Source of the DNA: Vandiemenella viatica
Lineage: Eukaryota; Arthropoda; Insecta; Orthoptera; Morabidae
DNA: 64,000 bases
NCBI GenBank assembly: GCA_031002005.1
Contig: JARYHS010009186.1
Location: forward strand, 188,506,437 to 188,570,436
Direction of reading: 5' to 3'
A program made the position numbers and the translations under genes. Positions 35,455 through 46,404 of the stretch are shown here, piece by piece. Each line of letters opens with the position of its first letter. Within the stretch, counting starts at the first letter, position 1. The notes beneath the pieces were generated by a model that searched no databases, was not told the DNA's origin, and saw nothing but the letters and a program-made list of their open reading frames with translations.

Positions 35455-35599
35455 GCGCGGAGTGGATAACAGTTTTACGAAATCCCTTGAAGTGAACGCC
35501 GGGATTGTTCCTTTAAAAGGCAATGGCTGAACTCGTTCATGTTCCTTATCTTCTCGGGCGTAGAGGCACTTGGTTCCTATTGCACCTAGTAATGCCATG
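35455..35599 (+). repeat. SINE family A fragment, cut by a hAT insertion
   Basis: GTGAACGCCGGGATTGTTCC, then TTTAAAAGGCAATGGCTGAA, then GTTCCTTATCTTCTCGGGC follows the family-A body order. It lies directly beside the hAT element that starts at 35608. Confidence 0.5.
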
Positions 35600-35607
35600 G
35601 GCTAGAC

Positions 35608-35946
35608 CAGGTATGGGCAACCTTTGCTTAGCTGAGGGCGAAATTTCGGGACTTAATCGGGTCGCGGGCCGGACTTAATCAGGTCGCGGGCCGTAGGTAA
35701 GAAAGAAGTAGGTAGTAGTGAATAAAAAGGCGATTAACATTCACACAATTTTTATTTACTATAATTGAAATATGATAATCAAACATACAAAAAGCAAATT
35801 AACAAAAACAGATAAAAAAATCAAATGAAAATTAATGGGAGATTTGAGTTTGAAGCGTTATTTGAAATTTCTGAATCTCTCGCGGGCCGGACTGTTGTTG
35901 GTGGAAGGCCGGATCCGGCCCGGGGGCCGGGGGTTGCCCATATATG
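35608..35946. mobile_element. hAT-superfamily MITE, 339 bp
   Basis: Terminal inverted repeats CAGGTATGGGCAACC (left) and GGTTGCCCATATATG (right). Perfect 8-bp target duplication GGCTAGAC at 35600-35607 and 35947-35954. The GCGGGCCGG subterminal motif is present several times near both ends, as is typical of hAT non-autonomous elements. No coding capacity. Confidence 0.93.
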
Positions 35947-36127
35947 GGCTAGACGAAGGCATCACGAACATCAATTAAAAAAATATATACATTGTAGATG
36001 TGGACTTGCGTTGCACAAAACTATTATTTTGAGTTTACTTAAAAGTTTTGGTGTCAACACAATTGGTACTATGTATTATTGTATTATTCCGTACTTTTTG
36101 TGATACTTTTTGCGTTACAGATGTCCA

Positions 36128-38726
36128 TCCATATATATAAGGATGAATGTATGTATGTATGTATGTTTGTTTGTTTGTTTGTTCTTTATACAAATCCACA
36201 GATTTTATCCGATCTCGATGAAACTTCGCACACTTATTCTTTGAAACGAGGAGATAAATACTGTCTACATTTGGTTGAAAAATTATCTGTATAAATAAAA
36301 CATGTTGTCTCATACTTTCGAAATACTACTGAACGGCGATGGACAGACGCATTTGATATGGAGGTATCTCTAATGCCTTTGCGTTTAGCGGTCATATAGC
36401 TCAGTGATTAAAGCGCTGGACTAGTAATGTTTGTGTCGTGGTCTCCGGTTCAAATCTCCGTGGGGGCTAAGATGTTTAAAAATTGTTTTTGATCGTAATA
36501 GTCACGCCTGGGCCGTCGGTTATTCGGATTGAATGTTAAACTGTAGATATTACAAAGTTAGGGGCGCAATGCGAGGCAAATCACAGGTAGTCTTGCAATG
36601 CTGTAAGAGTACACTTTTTTATGTTATAATGATCCCTCAGGGGTTGTTCGCAGTCAGTGTGTGTGAACCGCAGTAATCTCTATTTATAAAGATAAGTGTA
36701 TGTATGTTTGTTTGTTTGTTTGTTCTTTATACAAATCCGCAGTTTTCATCCAATCTCGATGAAACTTTGCACACTTATCCTTTGAAACAAGGAGAAAAAT
36801 ACTGTCTACATTTGGTTGAAAAATTATCTGTATAAATAACACATGTTGTCTCATAACTTCGAAATACGGCGATAGACAGACACGTTCGATATGGACGTCT
36901 CCATACGGTGTTTCCGTGTAGTGGACTGGTAGCTCAGTGGTTAAACCTCTTTCTTACGAACGTCGTGGTCTCCGGTTCAATTCTCCTTGGAGGCTAAGTT
37001 TTTTTAAAATTGTTTTTCATCGTAAGAGTCAGGCTTGGGCAGTAGGTTATTCGGATTGAATGTTAAACTGTAGATGTTAGAAAGTTAGGGGTGCAATGCG
37101 AGGCAAATCGTTGGTAGTGTTGCAATGCTGTAGGTGTACACTTTTTTACGTTATAATGATCCCTCAGGTGTTGTTCGCAGTCAGTGTGAGAGTGTGAACC
37201 ACAGTAATATTATTATAAATACGGAAGTAATTTGTTACCTTTTGACGACTAAATGGCTATATCGCTCTGATGGAATTTTATAAGGATATCTGTATAAAGG
37301 GCACAGGATATTTTTTCAGTATGATTAATAGTTTTAGTAACCAAATTTTGAGACCTTATCGAATGGTGACAGAAATATGTTGGAAAGTGATTCTCATAAC
37401 TTCGAAATACGGCGATACACAGACACGTTGAATATGGACGTCTCCGTACTGTGTTTTCATATAGTGGACTGGGAGCTCAGTGGTTAAAACGCTTGCTCAC
37501 TAACGTAGTGGCCTCCGGTTCAAATCTCCGAGGAGGCTAATATTTTTACAAATTGTTTTTCATCGTAAGAGTCAGGCCTGGGCCGTAGGTTATTCTGATT
37601 GAATTTTGAACTGTAGATATCAAAAGTTAGGGGTACAATCTGAGGAAATTTGTAGGTAGTCTTGCAATACAGTAATTGTACACTTTTTTTACGTTATATT
37701 GATCCATCAGGGTGATTCGTAGTCAGTGTGTGTGTGATCTGTAGTAGGAATACTATAAATGCGGAATTAAGTCTCTGTCTTATGTTACGTTTTGACAAAT
37801 AAATGGCTATATCGATATTGACGGAATTTGACGAGAAAATCTGTAGGGAGTGCACTGGAGTTTTTTTGTTCTTCATACAAATCAATAGTTTTCATCCGAT
37901 CTCGATGAAACTTTGCACACTTATACTTTGAAACAAGGAGAAAAATACTGTCTACATTTGGTTGAAAATTTTATGTATAAATATTACATGTTGTCTTGTA
38001 CTTTCGAAAAATTACTTGACGGCGATAGACAGACACGTTGGATATGGTCGTCTCTGGACTGTTTTTCCGTGTAGTGGTCGGAAAGATATGTGGTTAAAGC
38101 GCTTGCTTACGAACACGTTGGTGTCGTTGTCTCCGGTTCAAATCTCCGTGAAGGCAAAGATTTTTTCAAAATATTTTTGATCGTAAGAGTCACGCCTGTG
38201 CCGTAGGTTATTCGGATTGAATGTTAAACTGTAGATAACACAAAGTTAGGGGTTCAATGCGAGGCAAATCGTAGGTAGTCTTGCAATGCTGCAAGTGTAC
38301 ACTTTTTTACGTTATAGTGATCCGTCAGGTATTGTTCGCAGTCAGTGTGTGTGAGGACCGCAGTAATAATATTATAAATACGGAAATAAGTCTCTGTCTT
38401 TTTGTTACGTTTTGACGACTAAATGGCTATATCGATATTGATGGAATTTGATAAGAAAATCTGTATCAAGTGCACAGGACATTTTTTCCAGTACAGTTGT
38501 AGTCACGAAATTTTGAGACCTTATCGAAAGGAGACAGAAAAATGTTGGAAATAGATTGTCTTCAAGAGACAGGTTCGACGGTAGAATGAAATAGTGATAG
38601 CTTTCCTGTCATATTATGCCGACTCGGTGTTGTTTGGGACCAATCCTTCGTTACCAACAACTTTCTATATTCAATTCTGGCAAACAATTCTTAATCCACG
38701 TGTACGAAGTCGCGGCTACGAGCTAG
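36128..38726 (+). mobile_element. Helitron-type composite element with four tRNA-like modules, 2.6 kb
   Basis: Starts A|TCCATATATATAAGGATG and ends with CACGTGTACGAAGTCGCGG, then CTAG|T: same ends and A^T context as 29056-29961. The inside is a serial duplication of one module (roughly 36128-36680, 36681-37390, 37390-37868, 37868-38726). Each module has a tRNA-like part with box A near TAGCTCAGTGGTTAAA and box B CCGGTTCAAATCTCC (about 36397, 36925, 37470, 38075), then GTCACGCCTGGGCCGT and a shared tail. No Rep/helicase frame is seen, so mobility would need a helper. Confidence 0.7.
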
Positions 38727-39825
38727 TATAGTAATAAAATTCTAAGTCCGTGCGTACGAAGTCGGGAGTAAATGCCAGTAATGCATAAAAGACTCTCTTT
38801 GTACAGCTGTCATCACATTCAATATAACTAGTGGTACAAAACTGACATATGTTCGTAGTTCACGAATGTATGGTAATTCTGAGGTTACAGCAGTTACTTA
38901 AACTTTACCCTATTTCATGTAGTAGACAATCTATAAGCTATTGTGGTAAATTTATTATTAATTCATGCTATTTTATTTTATTCCCTGTAACTACCAATTT
39001 TACAAGTTCACTTCGTTTTTATCAATCATTATCATTTTAATATTTATTATTGTATTAATTCACTGTGAACTTGGTTAAAAGCCTTATATGGCACAGTGAA
39101 AGTACTTAGGTATCGTCATCGTAAGCTGTTTCTTTTCTACTAACTCCTTCCCCCCATTTCTTCCCACATAAGATAGAACCACATTGATATCTGCATGAAA
39201 CTGTACATTATAATGTAAACAAATACGCTCTCCTTGGGCAGGGGTACCTTTGCAACGATTTGACTCGTGGCTACTCCATAGATGGTATAATTAAGTATTT
39301 GTAACGTACCTGCGTTATTTCAAAGTCACAAATATACCGAAGAGAAATCAACAAAACACTAGTACCCAACTTTAATGGTTCCCTTCTCGATTATACTAAT
39401 CATGTAACTATTGCCACTTCTACATTTCTCAATCATCAAAAATTAACTTGTATTGATGATAACGATCATATTATTCAGTCAATTTTATATATAAAAAAAT
39501 ATAACACGAGTTAATTTTAGCCATTATGTTTATCGGCAGTAGGTAATATCAATGATTCATTCAAAGTGGGTTTCTTGTAAATATAGATTCGTAAATCAGC
39601 TCGATATATCATCAAATGGATTGTTGCCTAACCTACAGTGTTAACTTTACTGTCTGAAGTGCATTGTGGAATATGTAACTAGACTGTCACGCTTCTTAAA
39701 TACTGCAGTAAACACAACCACATTTGTTACATTTTTAAATTTAGACCTACTAATTAATTTTCTGATACGCAGGAAGTTAATATCATCGTGATCTCAATGT
39801 TGTCACTGATTAGTAGCTATTAAGT
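38727..39825. other. AT-rich intergenic DNA, no gene seen
   Basis: At 38730-38765 a short second copy of the Helitron 3' end occurs (GTGCGTACGAAGTCGGGAGT), without CTAG. Otherwise nothing recognised. Confidence 0.5.
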
Positions 39826-40110
39826 CGCGTTTTAGTGGCTCAGTGGTTAAGACGTCTAACTGGAGATAGGTCTCTGGTTCGAATCCCTGTTTCGGCGGGG
39901 ATTTTTGAAGGCCTCTAATCCTACCTTCACTTCTGGCACAGCTTGCTATATAACATGAAGTACGGAGAACGCTTTCGTGGTTTGGATTTCACCCTAAACT
40001 GTAGGTCGTCTATACCCGGTAGGATTACGGGCTACGGTAAGGGCGGAACGAGCAGCCAGAAAAAATCCTGTCACCAGGTCATTACTACCACACACATGAG
40101 CTGTTAAGAA
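39826..40110 (+). repeat. SINE family B (tRNA-derived), second copy
   Basis: Head with A box TAGTGGCTCAGTGGTTAAG and B box GGTTCGAATCCCTG. Body ATAACATGAAGTACGGAGAA, CGTGGTTTGGATTTCACCC and CCGGTAGGATTACGGG parallels 4763-4998. Confidence 0.75.
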
Positions 40111-41400
40111 GTAAGTAAATAATTTTAAAGTTCTTTACAAGCTTCTTTCTAGATCAGCTGACATTAATTGAAATGACTAAGTAATGCTTATCGCACACAA
40201 CCACTTGCCTAAATAATAATAAAAAGCTAATTCAGCAACCATGGTAATGTAACATTTTAAACTATCTCATTATTCAAGGAAGTAAGGCAATATTTTCGCA
40301 TGAATCCAGCCTCTTCAGTTACAAAGTGCTGTAAAGACCAGCTAAGTTTGCGGTTTTGAAACAACTACTTGTTGTTTCATTGTAAAGAAACTAATTCGTT
40401 TATGTCATTACTGTCATTCCGATATGCGCTTACGAAGATGAACTATGTAGCCAAATATTCCCAGAGAAGTAACGCAGTACCAATTCGTACTGAATTTAAA
40501 AATTTACTTTTAAATAATATAATTTTATGATCGATATCAGTCAGTTTTTGATAAAAGAGCAATGTATGATGAAGAGGCTGTATGATTAATATAATCGAGA
40601 AAGGGGCCATTAAAATCAGTTACTAGCATTCTGATAATTTCTGTTTGGTATATTTCTGCTTTGAAATTACCTGTGCACATAACAAACACTTAATTTAAAC
40701 CAGGTATGTCCTAGATCTGAATCCTTTTTCAGTATTGTCGATATTATTGTGGCAACTTAGAGAATTAATTATTGACAAAATGGATAAACGAAAAAGCGAG
40801 GAAAAAAGAGTTGATGAAAGAGCTTAACATGAATAAACCTGAGGATCTTCGTAACATATAGTTTTGGGACTTACGCCAAGAGATCCATGAGATATTATAA
40901 TAATGCTATAATATTATATATTAATATCATGTAATGATTAATATTAATCCACATTAATATGAAAACGATCGATAAAAACAAAACAAATTTGGAAAAAGAA
41001 TTTAGTAAATGGAGAATAAAACAGATCAGTATTAAGTATATAATTAATACACCAAAATAACTAGTATACTATTTATTACATGAAAAAAAGGGCAGAATTT
41101 AAGCGACTGCTTCGTCCTAAGAAATGTAGCTAACATTCGTGAACTATGACCATACCACTTTTTATGTCACTAGTTAAATAGAAAATTATTACATTTGTGC
41201 AAAGTGAATATTTTTATGGAATGTTACGATAGGAAACATTAATTCTCAATAACCCAATTAATCTGAACTTCCCGGATCCCCTGAAAGTAATAAAATTGCT
41301 TACAAACAGATAACGCCTGTTCTTTGACGTCAATGAAATAGTCTTAACTGTAGATTAGACAATTGCTATCTAAAATCAATCTTCAGGCGTGGGAGCATTG
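40111..41400. other. AT-rich intergenic DNA upstream of pseudogene B
   Basis: No gene or element recognised. TGACGTCA-like and GATA motifs are not duplicated here as they are upstream of gene A, though CTTTGACGTCAATG occurs near 41320. Confidence 0.5.
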
Positions 41401-41404
41401 TTCT

Positions 41405-41450
41405 GGTACTTAAAGAGGCCACGCAAAGCAGTGGTCATCCATCGCACGAG
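41405..41450 (+). promoter_or_regulatory. Presumed core promoter and leader of pseudogene B
   Basis: TATA-like TACTTAAAGAGG at 41406-41417 is followed about 25 bases on by TCATCC, which could serve as an initiator, then the start codon at 41451. Motif-based inference only. Confidence 0.35.
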
Positions 41451-41534
41451 ATGTTGAAAGCCGTCGTCCTGCTCTGCGTGGTGGCCTCGAGCCTCGCCGG
41501 GACCATCCGAGTTGCCAAGCGGATGAGGCACGGC

Positions 41535-43120
41535 TAGGGATTGCAATCCAGCAAAGCGGGATCCCGCAATCCCTCGGGATCCCGCATCATTAGACAGTCT
41601 GGCGGATCCCGCACAAAATAAAGCGGATCCGCAATCCGCAAAATCCGGCGGAAACGCGTGTCAGTCTGCGTGACTCGCTGCGCCACTCGGTCTCTGTTGG
41701 ATATTTTGCACTGTTTGCCTGTACCCTTCCAGTTGGCATCTGACCCATGTGAACACGCGTTTGTTTTTGTCAACCTTCGTCATTCGTAAGTAAATACACT
41801 TTTACGTATTCATCAAAACTTACGTTTGTTTCAAGTACACATTCCTGTAATTTGAGTTTTGGTGCGTATTTAGTACTATTTTCTAACTATAATTATTCTT
41901 TAAGTGTCGCACACGTTATCTGAACAACACGGTTACAGCTTTTTATTCACGGTTTCATTATTCCCATTTTCTTTATTTGAAGATAAAGTAATTGTGACAA
42001 TTTCCTAATTTGCGGCTGAAAATTTGATTATTCGTTGATATGAAACTAATGTTATCGTAATTTTAACGATCGTGTACCTATTTATTTAACAGCTATCAAA
42101 CGGAAATTGTATATCCTTTGAGATATTGTTGTTTTGGCCGCTGCCTCAATGCGTTTCTTTTACGAAAGCCACCTGCTTACATGTGCCTCTCAGGCTTTCG
42201 ATTAATCCCTCTTCTCCTTGTTATTATTTCGACTAAAGGTAAAAAAAGTTATAATGAAATTTTCACCGGTGTATCGACGAATTCTGTTGTAGGAACACCA
42301 TACTTCGACGGCTGCCTTTGCCGTCTTCCTCACGTGTGTAATTTCGTGTGTTTGCAATGAAATCCGGAGATACAACCTATGAGGACTTCACTACAATCAT
42401 TCGCCGAGAAAGTCTCCTTTCTTACTAAAAAAAATAATAATTTCCACTCTAAAAATGTCGTTACGCCACAAAGTAAATCTGAAATACTTGACAGTTTACG
42501 TGTCGGTGAGTAGTTTCTTTTAATAACATTGAGTCAACTGTAATATCAATCAAGGAATCAGGAGATATAATAATGAATCACGCAAAAGAAAAGGCCAAGT
42601 CTCGTGCTTGTGCAGTGACATAAAGTTATGAGATCTTGTTCTGAGCCAAGTCTACACTTTACAGAGTAAATTCACTTCACTTTGTGAAATGGAATGCTTT
42701 TCTCAATGTTATGGAACGTTTATTTAGAATTAAAAAAAATAAAAAATCTCTGGTAACTTGGCCATTAAGCAAACTATATTTTTAAAGTTGTGTGATGTAT
42801 TGTAAAGCACATAATATGACCTAAGACATTTTCCATTTTTGTTATTTATTTAAAAATTGGTTTAGATTAAAAAACAAAATGTAAAACCTCGAAATAGAAT
42901 TAAGACACGCTAAAAAGTTTTGATGTCATTTTGCCAATCAAAATATTGTTAAATGTTGATTTTTATAATTTAACCTTAAAAATTATTTATTAATTTAATT
43001 ATTATTTAATTTATTATCGTTTTAAGTAACTATGTATTAAATGTCTGCGTTAAAAAACTGTTTGTACGAAACCCGCACAGATCCCGCGGGATTTAAAACA
43101 CTGCGGGATTGCAATCCTTA
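41535..43120. mobile_element. hAT-superfamily non-autonomous element, 1586 bp, inside exon 1 of pseudogene B
   Basis: Ends TAGGGATTGCAATCC (left) and GGATTGCAATCCTTA (right, reverse complement TAAGGATTGCAATCC). 8-bp duplication GGCACGGC (41527-41534) and GGCATGGC (43121-43128), one mismatch. Subterminal GCGGGATCCCGC-type motifs are repeated at 41555-41630 and again at the right end (ATCCCGCGGGAT, 43081-43092). The interior is AT-rich without a transposase frame. Confidence 0.92.
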
Positions 43121-43732
43121 GGCATGGCCGCATCGTAGGCGGTACTGCCGCCAGCATTGAGGAATTCCCTTGGCAGGTCTCGCTGTAGCATTTAGGATTC
43201 CATAACTGCGGAGGATCCATTATCGGTTCCGAATGGGTGTTAATGGCAGCTCAGTGTGTGGAAGGATTTGACGCAAACGTGCTAAGCGTCCGATCTGGAT
43301 CCTCGAGTAATGGGTTTGATGGAATTATCAGCCCCGTCTCCGTCAGCTACTACCACTATGAGTACAACTCTGACAGCATGAATTGCGACATAGGAGTGGT
43401 CCAGGTTTGTATTTTTTCTCCGTATTCTTATTTGAAGAAACTATATCATACTTCATCATAATGTTATTACAGTTCTTATGTACTATATTCGTAAATACAT
43501 GATGTCAAGTTTTTTTGTTGACTCCATCCCCTCTTCCCCTTTCCCGGAATGTTTGTCAGTAGTTTAGCTGTATTAAACAAGTTAACATGACATCAGTGAA
43601 TTAAAAACTATAGTTTCCTATCTTCTTAGTATTTAAAATTGACCTTTATTATTAATTGAATCTTTTCATGTATTACGTTTCCTTTTTTTTAGTTTTTTCG
43701 TTTTTCCCTTCGGTTTTCCTTTTTATCTTTTA

Positions 43733-43972
43733 CTTATGGTTTTACGCATCGTCGACGTAGAGGACACTAGAGGCGGAATGGGACTGAGGACAAGGAACGG
43801 GAAGGAATTCGGTCATGGCCTTTTGATGGAAGCATCTAGGAATTCGCCTGGAGTGATATGGGGGATCCAAGGAAAACCCAAATCTGTGTGCCAGAACGGG
43901 GATTCGTTCCGGCTCGGCGTCCTCCCGAATGTGAGGCCAGAGCGTTAACCGCTTGTCTACCACGCACGGTTT
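43733..43972 (-). repeat. SINE family A in the intron of pseudogene B
   Basis: Complete from TTATGGTTTTACGCATCGTC to head CGCTTGTCTACCACGC. Body GGAATTCGGTCATGGCC and GGAAAACCCAAATCTG. The B box is altered (GGAACGAATCCCCG). Confidence 0.8.
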
Positions 43973-44829
43973 TTTCTATTCCGAGCAACAATTTAGATAC
44001 GTTTACTCATTCCAGAACAGCATGTAACAATCTGACCATCATTTATTTGGTTTTCTCTGGTTCTGATTCCCGTCTGTTACATTCACTTTCTTCCAATTTA
44101 ACCATCCCCTCTTGATAAACCTCTCTCAAAATTTCTTTGAACAATTGTAACTCCAGTCATATGTCTTATGCCTTATGCGGTTTTACTGTGCGAGACCCAT
44201 ATCCGCTATTTCAACATTTTGCTGTTACACAAGCAGGTATCATTGTTTTTCAGGTTCCTGAGGCGATTAATTGTCAGTGATTTATTTTTATGTATAGTCT
44301 ACCCTATCCATGCGTAATGAAACATGTTTTCAATTAATCACCGTTTAACTACCAATTTATAATATAACACAAGGAAAACTACCAAATCTAACAATGAAAC
44401 TGAGTATTATTTTCATAATATTAGCTTTAAAACCCTTTTAGCAGACTGCCTACATTTCGCTTTACATTTTGGGCATTAGATTTTGTAATTACATTTTGTA
44501 TTCATCTTGCAACGTACCTGAGAAGTTGTACCGATTTCTACGTGGTTTATTCGATATACATATTGTAACGTCTACCTTGGGGACGTTTATATTTGGGTCA
44601 CACTGTTTTATCATTAACAAAATTATCAATTTGGAATATCAAAAGTCATAATTAATCTTCAGCTTATCACATGAAATATTATTGTAATGAATAGGAAAAC
44701 TGAAAATTGGGTGTACAATTTATTATTGTGAAATTAGGCAAACATGAATTTTGTTTTTATTCTGAGGTTAACAATTACATATCATTGAATATCAAACAGC
44801 TAGAGCAAAATCTCAGGGTCATTACTGGG

Positions 44830-45480
44830 TGGAACGATTGCATTAGTTTCCGTCCGGGTCGTAGCTTTTACCATTGTTCACAGCCCAGGTCAGCGACCAG
44901 GCAAGACCAGCGCCACATGGGGTCGTCCAGCTTTCTCGACCGCACCGCGTGATAGCAGTGTCCCCAGCTCCGGCGTCGTTGAAGGTCACTTCGGCTGCAC
45001 TAGATGAAGATCTGAACCAGAGTGTCTCGTCGTCCGTTCTTCTCCTCCGAGCAAGACTCTGTACTTGTCGTAATGCGTAGTCGCGTCCGGCTCTTGGCGA
45101 ATCACCGCAATCCGCGCCAAAGGACCAGCGCCACATTTGCCCCAGAACAGACAAGAAAAAAACACCAACACAGCAATAAATTGAGGCGGCTTCTCTATTG
45201 GCTGGATCGTCTTCCCCTACTCTCATAAAGCACTCATTTACTAGGAAACGTCACTATGGTTTATTTTTGCTAGTCTGCGCCAGTTTTCGGCGGGAACTTT
45301 CCGAAACGTGCGAAAATAGAAAGCGGGTCTCAGTTATTTGTGGGGGTTATAAATCCGCTTAATATCCAAGTTGAGTAGGACGTTGTCAGCACCCCCCAAG
45401 GTGCGTGTAAATCTGGACGCTTTAGTTCCGTCACGTTTCTGTTTGTTGACACGACGCATCGGCAATATTCACACATACCG
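44830..45480. other. GC-rich block in the intron of pseudogene B, unidentified
   Basis: High-GC sequence with a 127-codon minus-strand frame (44843-45226) and several overlapping frames on both strands. The phrase ATGTGGCGCTGGTC occurs twice on the minus strand. A TATAAAT lies at 45349 on the plus strand. No domain recognised; candidates are a transposon 5' region or a decayed retrocopy. Confidence 0.3.
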
Positions 45481-46404
45481 TGGGATCACTTAGTGCCTAA
45501 TGGCACTGTACTTTTTAATTCATTACAATATACAACTATGAGAAGGAGACTAATGAAGCATTTGGCATAACCAAACAAAACAAGACTGTTTTAATAAATA
45601 ACTCACATTATTCCTGTTAAGGTTGCTTACATCTTTATACTGCATGTTAATTTTTCCACAATTTCCAGTATAAGAGACTAACTTGTTGGACGTCGATAGG
45701 AGAGAATTTGCTAAAAAATTATGGTCTTACAAAACACCTGCATACTTTAAAATAATCTGTAAATTAATTATAAGCTTAACAAATTAATAAGGTAATAGTG
45801 ATAATTTTGTAGATATATTTTTAAAAGTTATTTGTATAGAATAGCGGTAGACGGCAAGGAAATTCTTATAATTTTTTCCTGAATTTAAATTATTTATCTA
45901 TCAGATATTTAAGAGACGTTCGGAGTTTGTTGAAGATATGTATATCTAATTATCTGCCTAATATTTTATATATTTATTAATTTATTTGTAGAAATGGCTG
46001 CGACTTGTAATAATTGACGAGATCATATTTACTTGTAGCCCCATAAATATATTTATTTTATTATTTGCTTAAAATAAAGCGCGAATGATGATTACGATGG
46101 ATGTTAATCTGTGTACGATACCCCAATACAAAACTTAAAATTCCTAACATCTTGAACAACTCGCTGAAGAAAATTGTACAAGTAACATTATGCATGATTT
46201 TTATTTCTTGATTTTGAGATATGAATTTTTATATCCCTCTCAACTGAATGGCCCATAAGATTATTGCATATGTCGATATGGAGTGAAAAGAAGGAAAATA
46301 AGTTAGTTTTCTGATAGTGAGTTTACATACTGCGGAAATTGTTTGAATTGCCATTGGGACTGCTCTCAATCGTTTTAATAAGGCAGAGACATGCCTTCAA
46401 AGCA

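Noticed and set aside
36140..36182. Tandem GTAT/GTTT repeats as a CRISPR-like array
   Set aside because: Simple microsatellite without spacers, inside a eukaryotic transposon.
36397..38150. Four tRNA-like stretches as a tRNA gene cluster
   Set aside because: They repeat as part of an element module with changing loop lengths and no consistent acceptor pairing.
45344..45400. TATAAAT plus downstream TCAG as a promoter
   Set aside because: No coding sequence follows on the plus strand; the motif alone is not enough.
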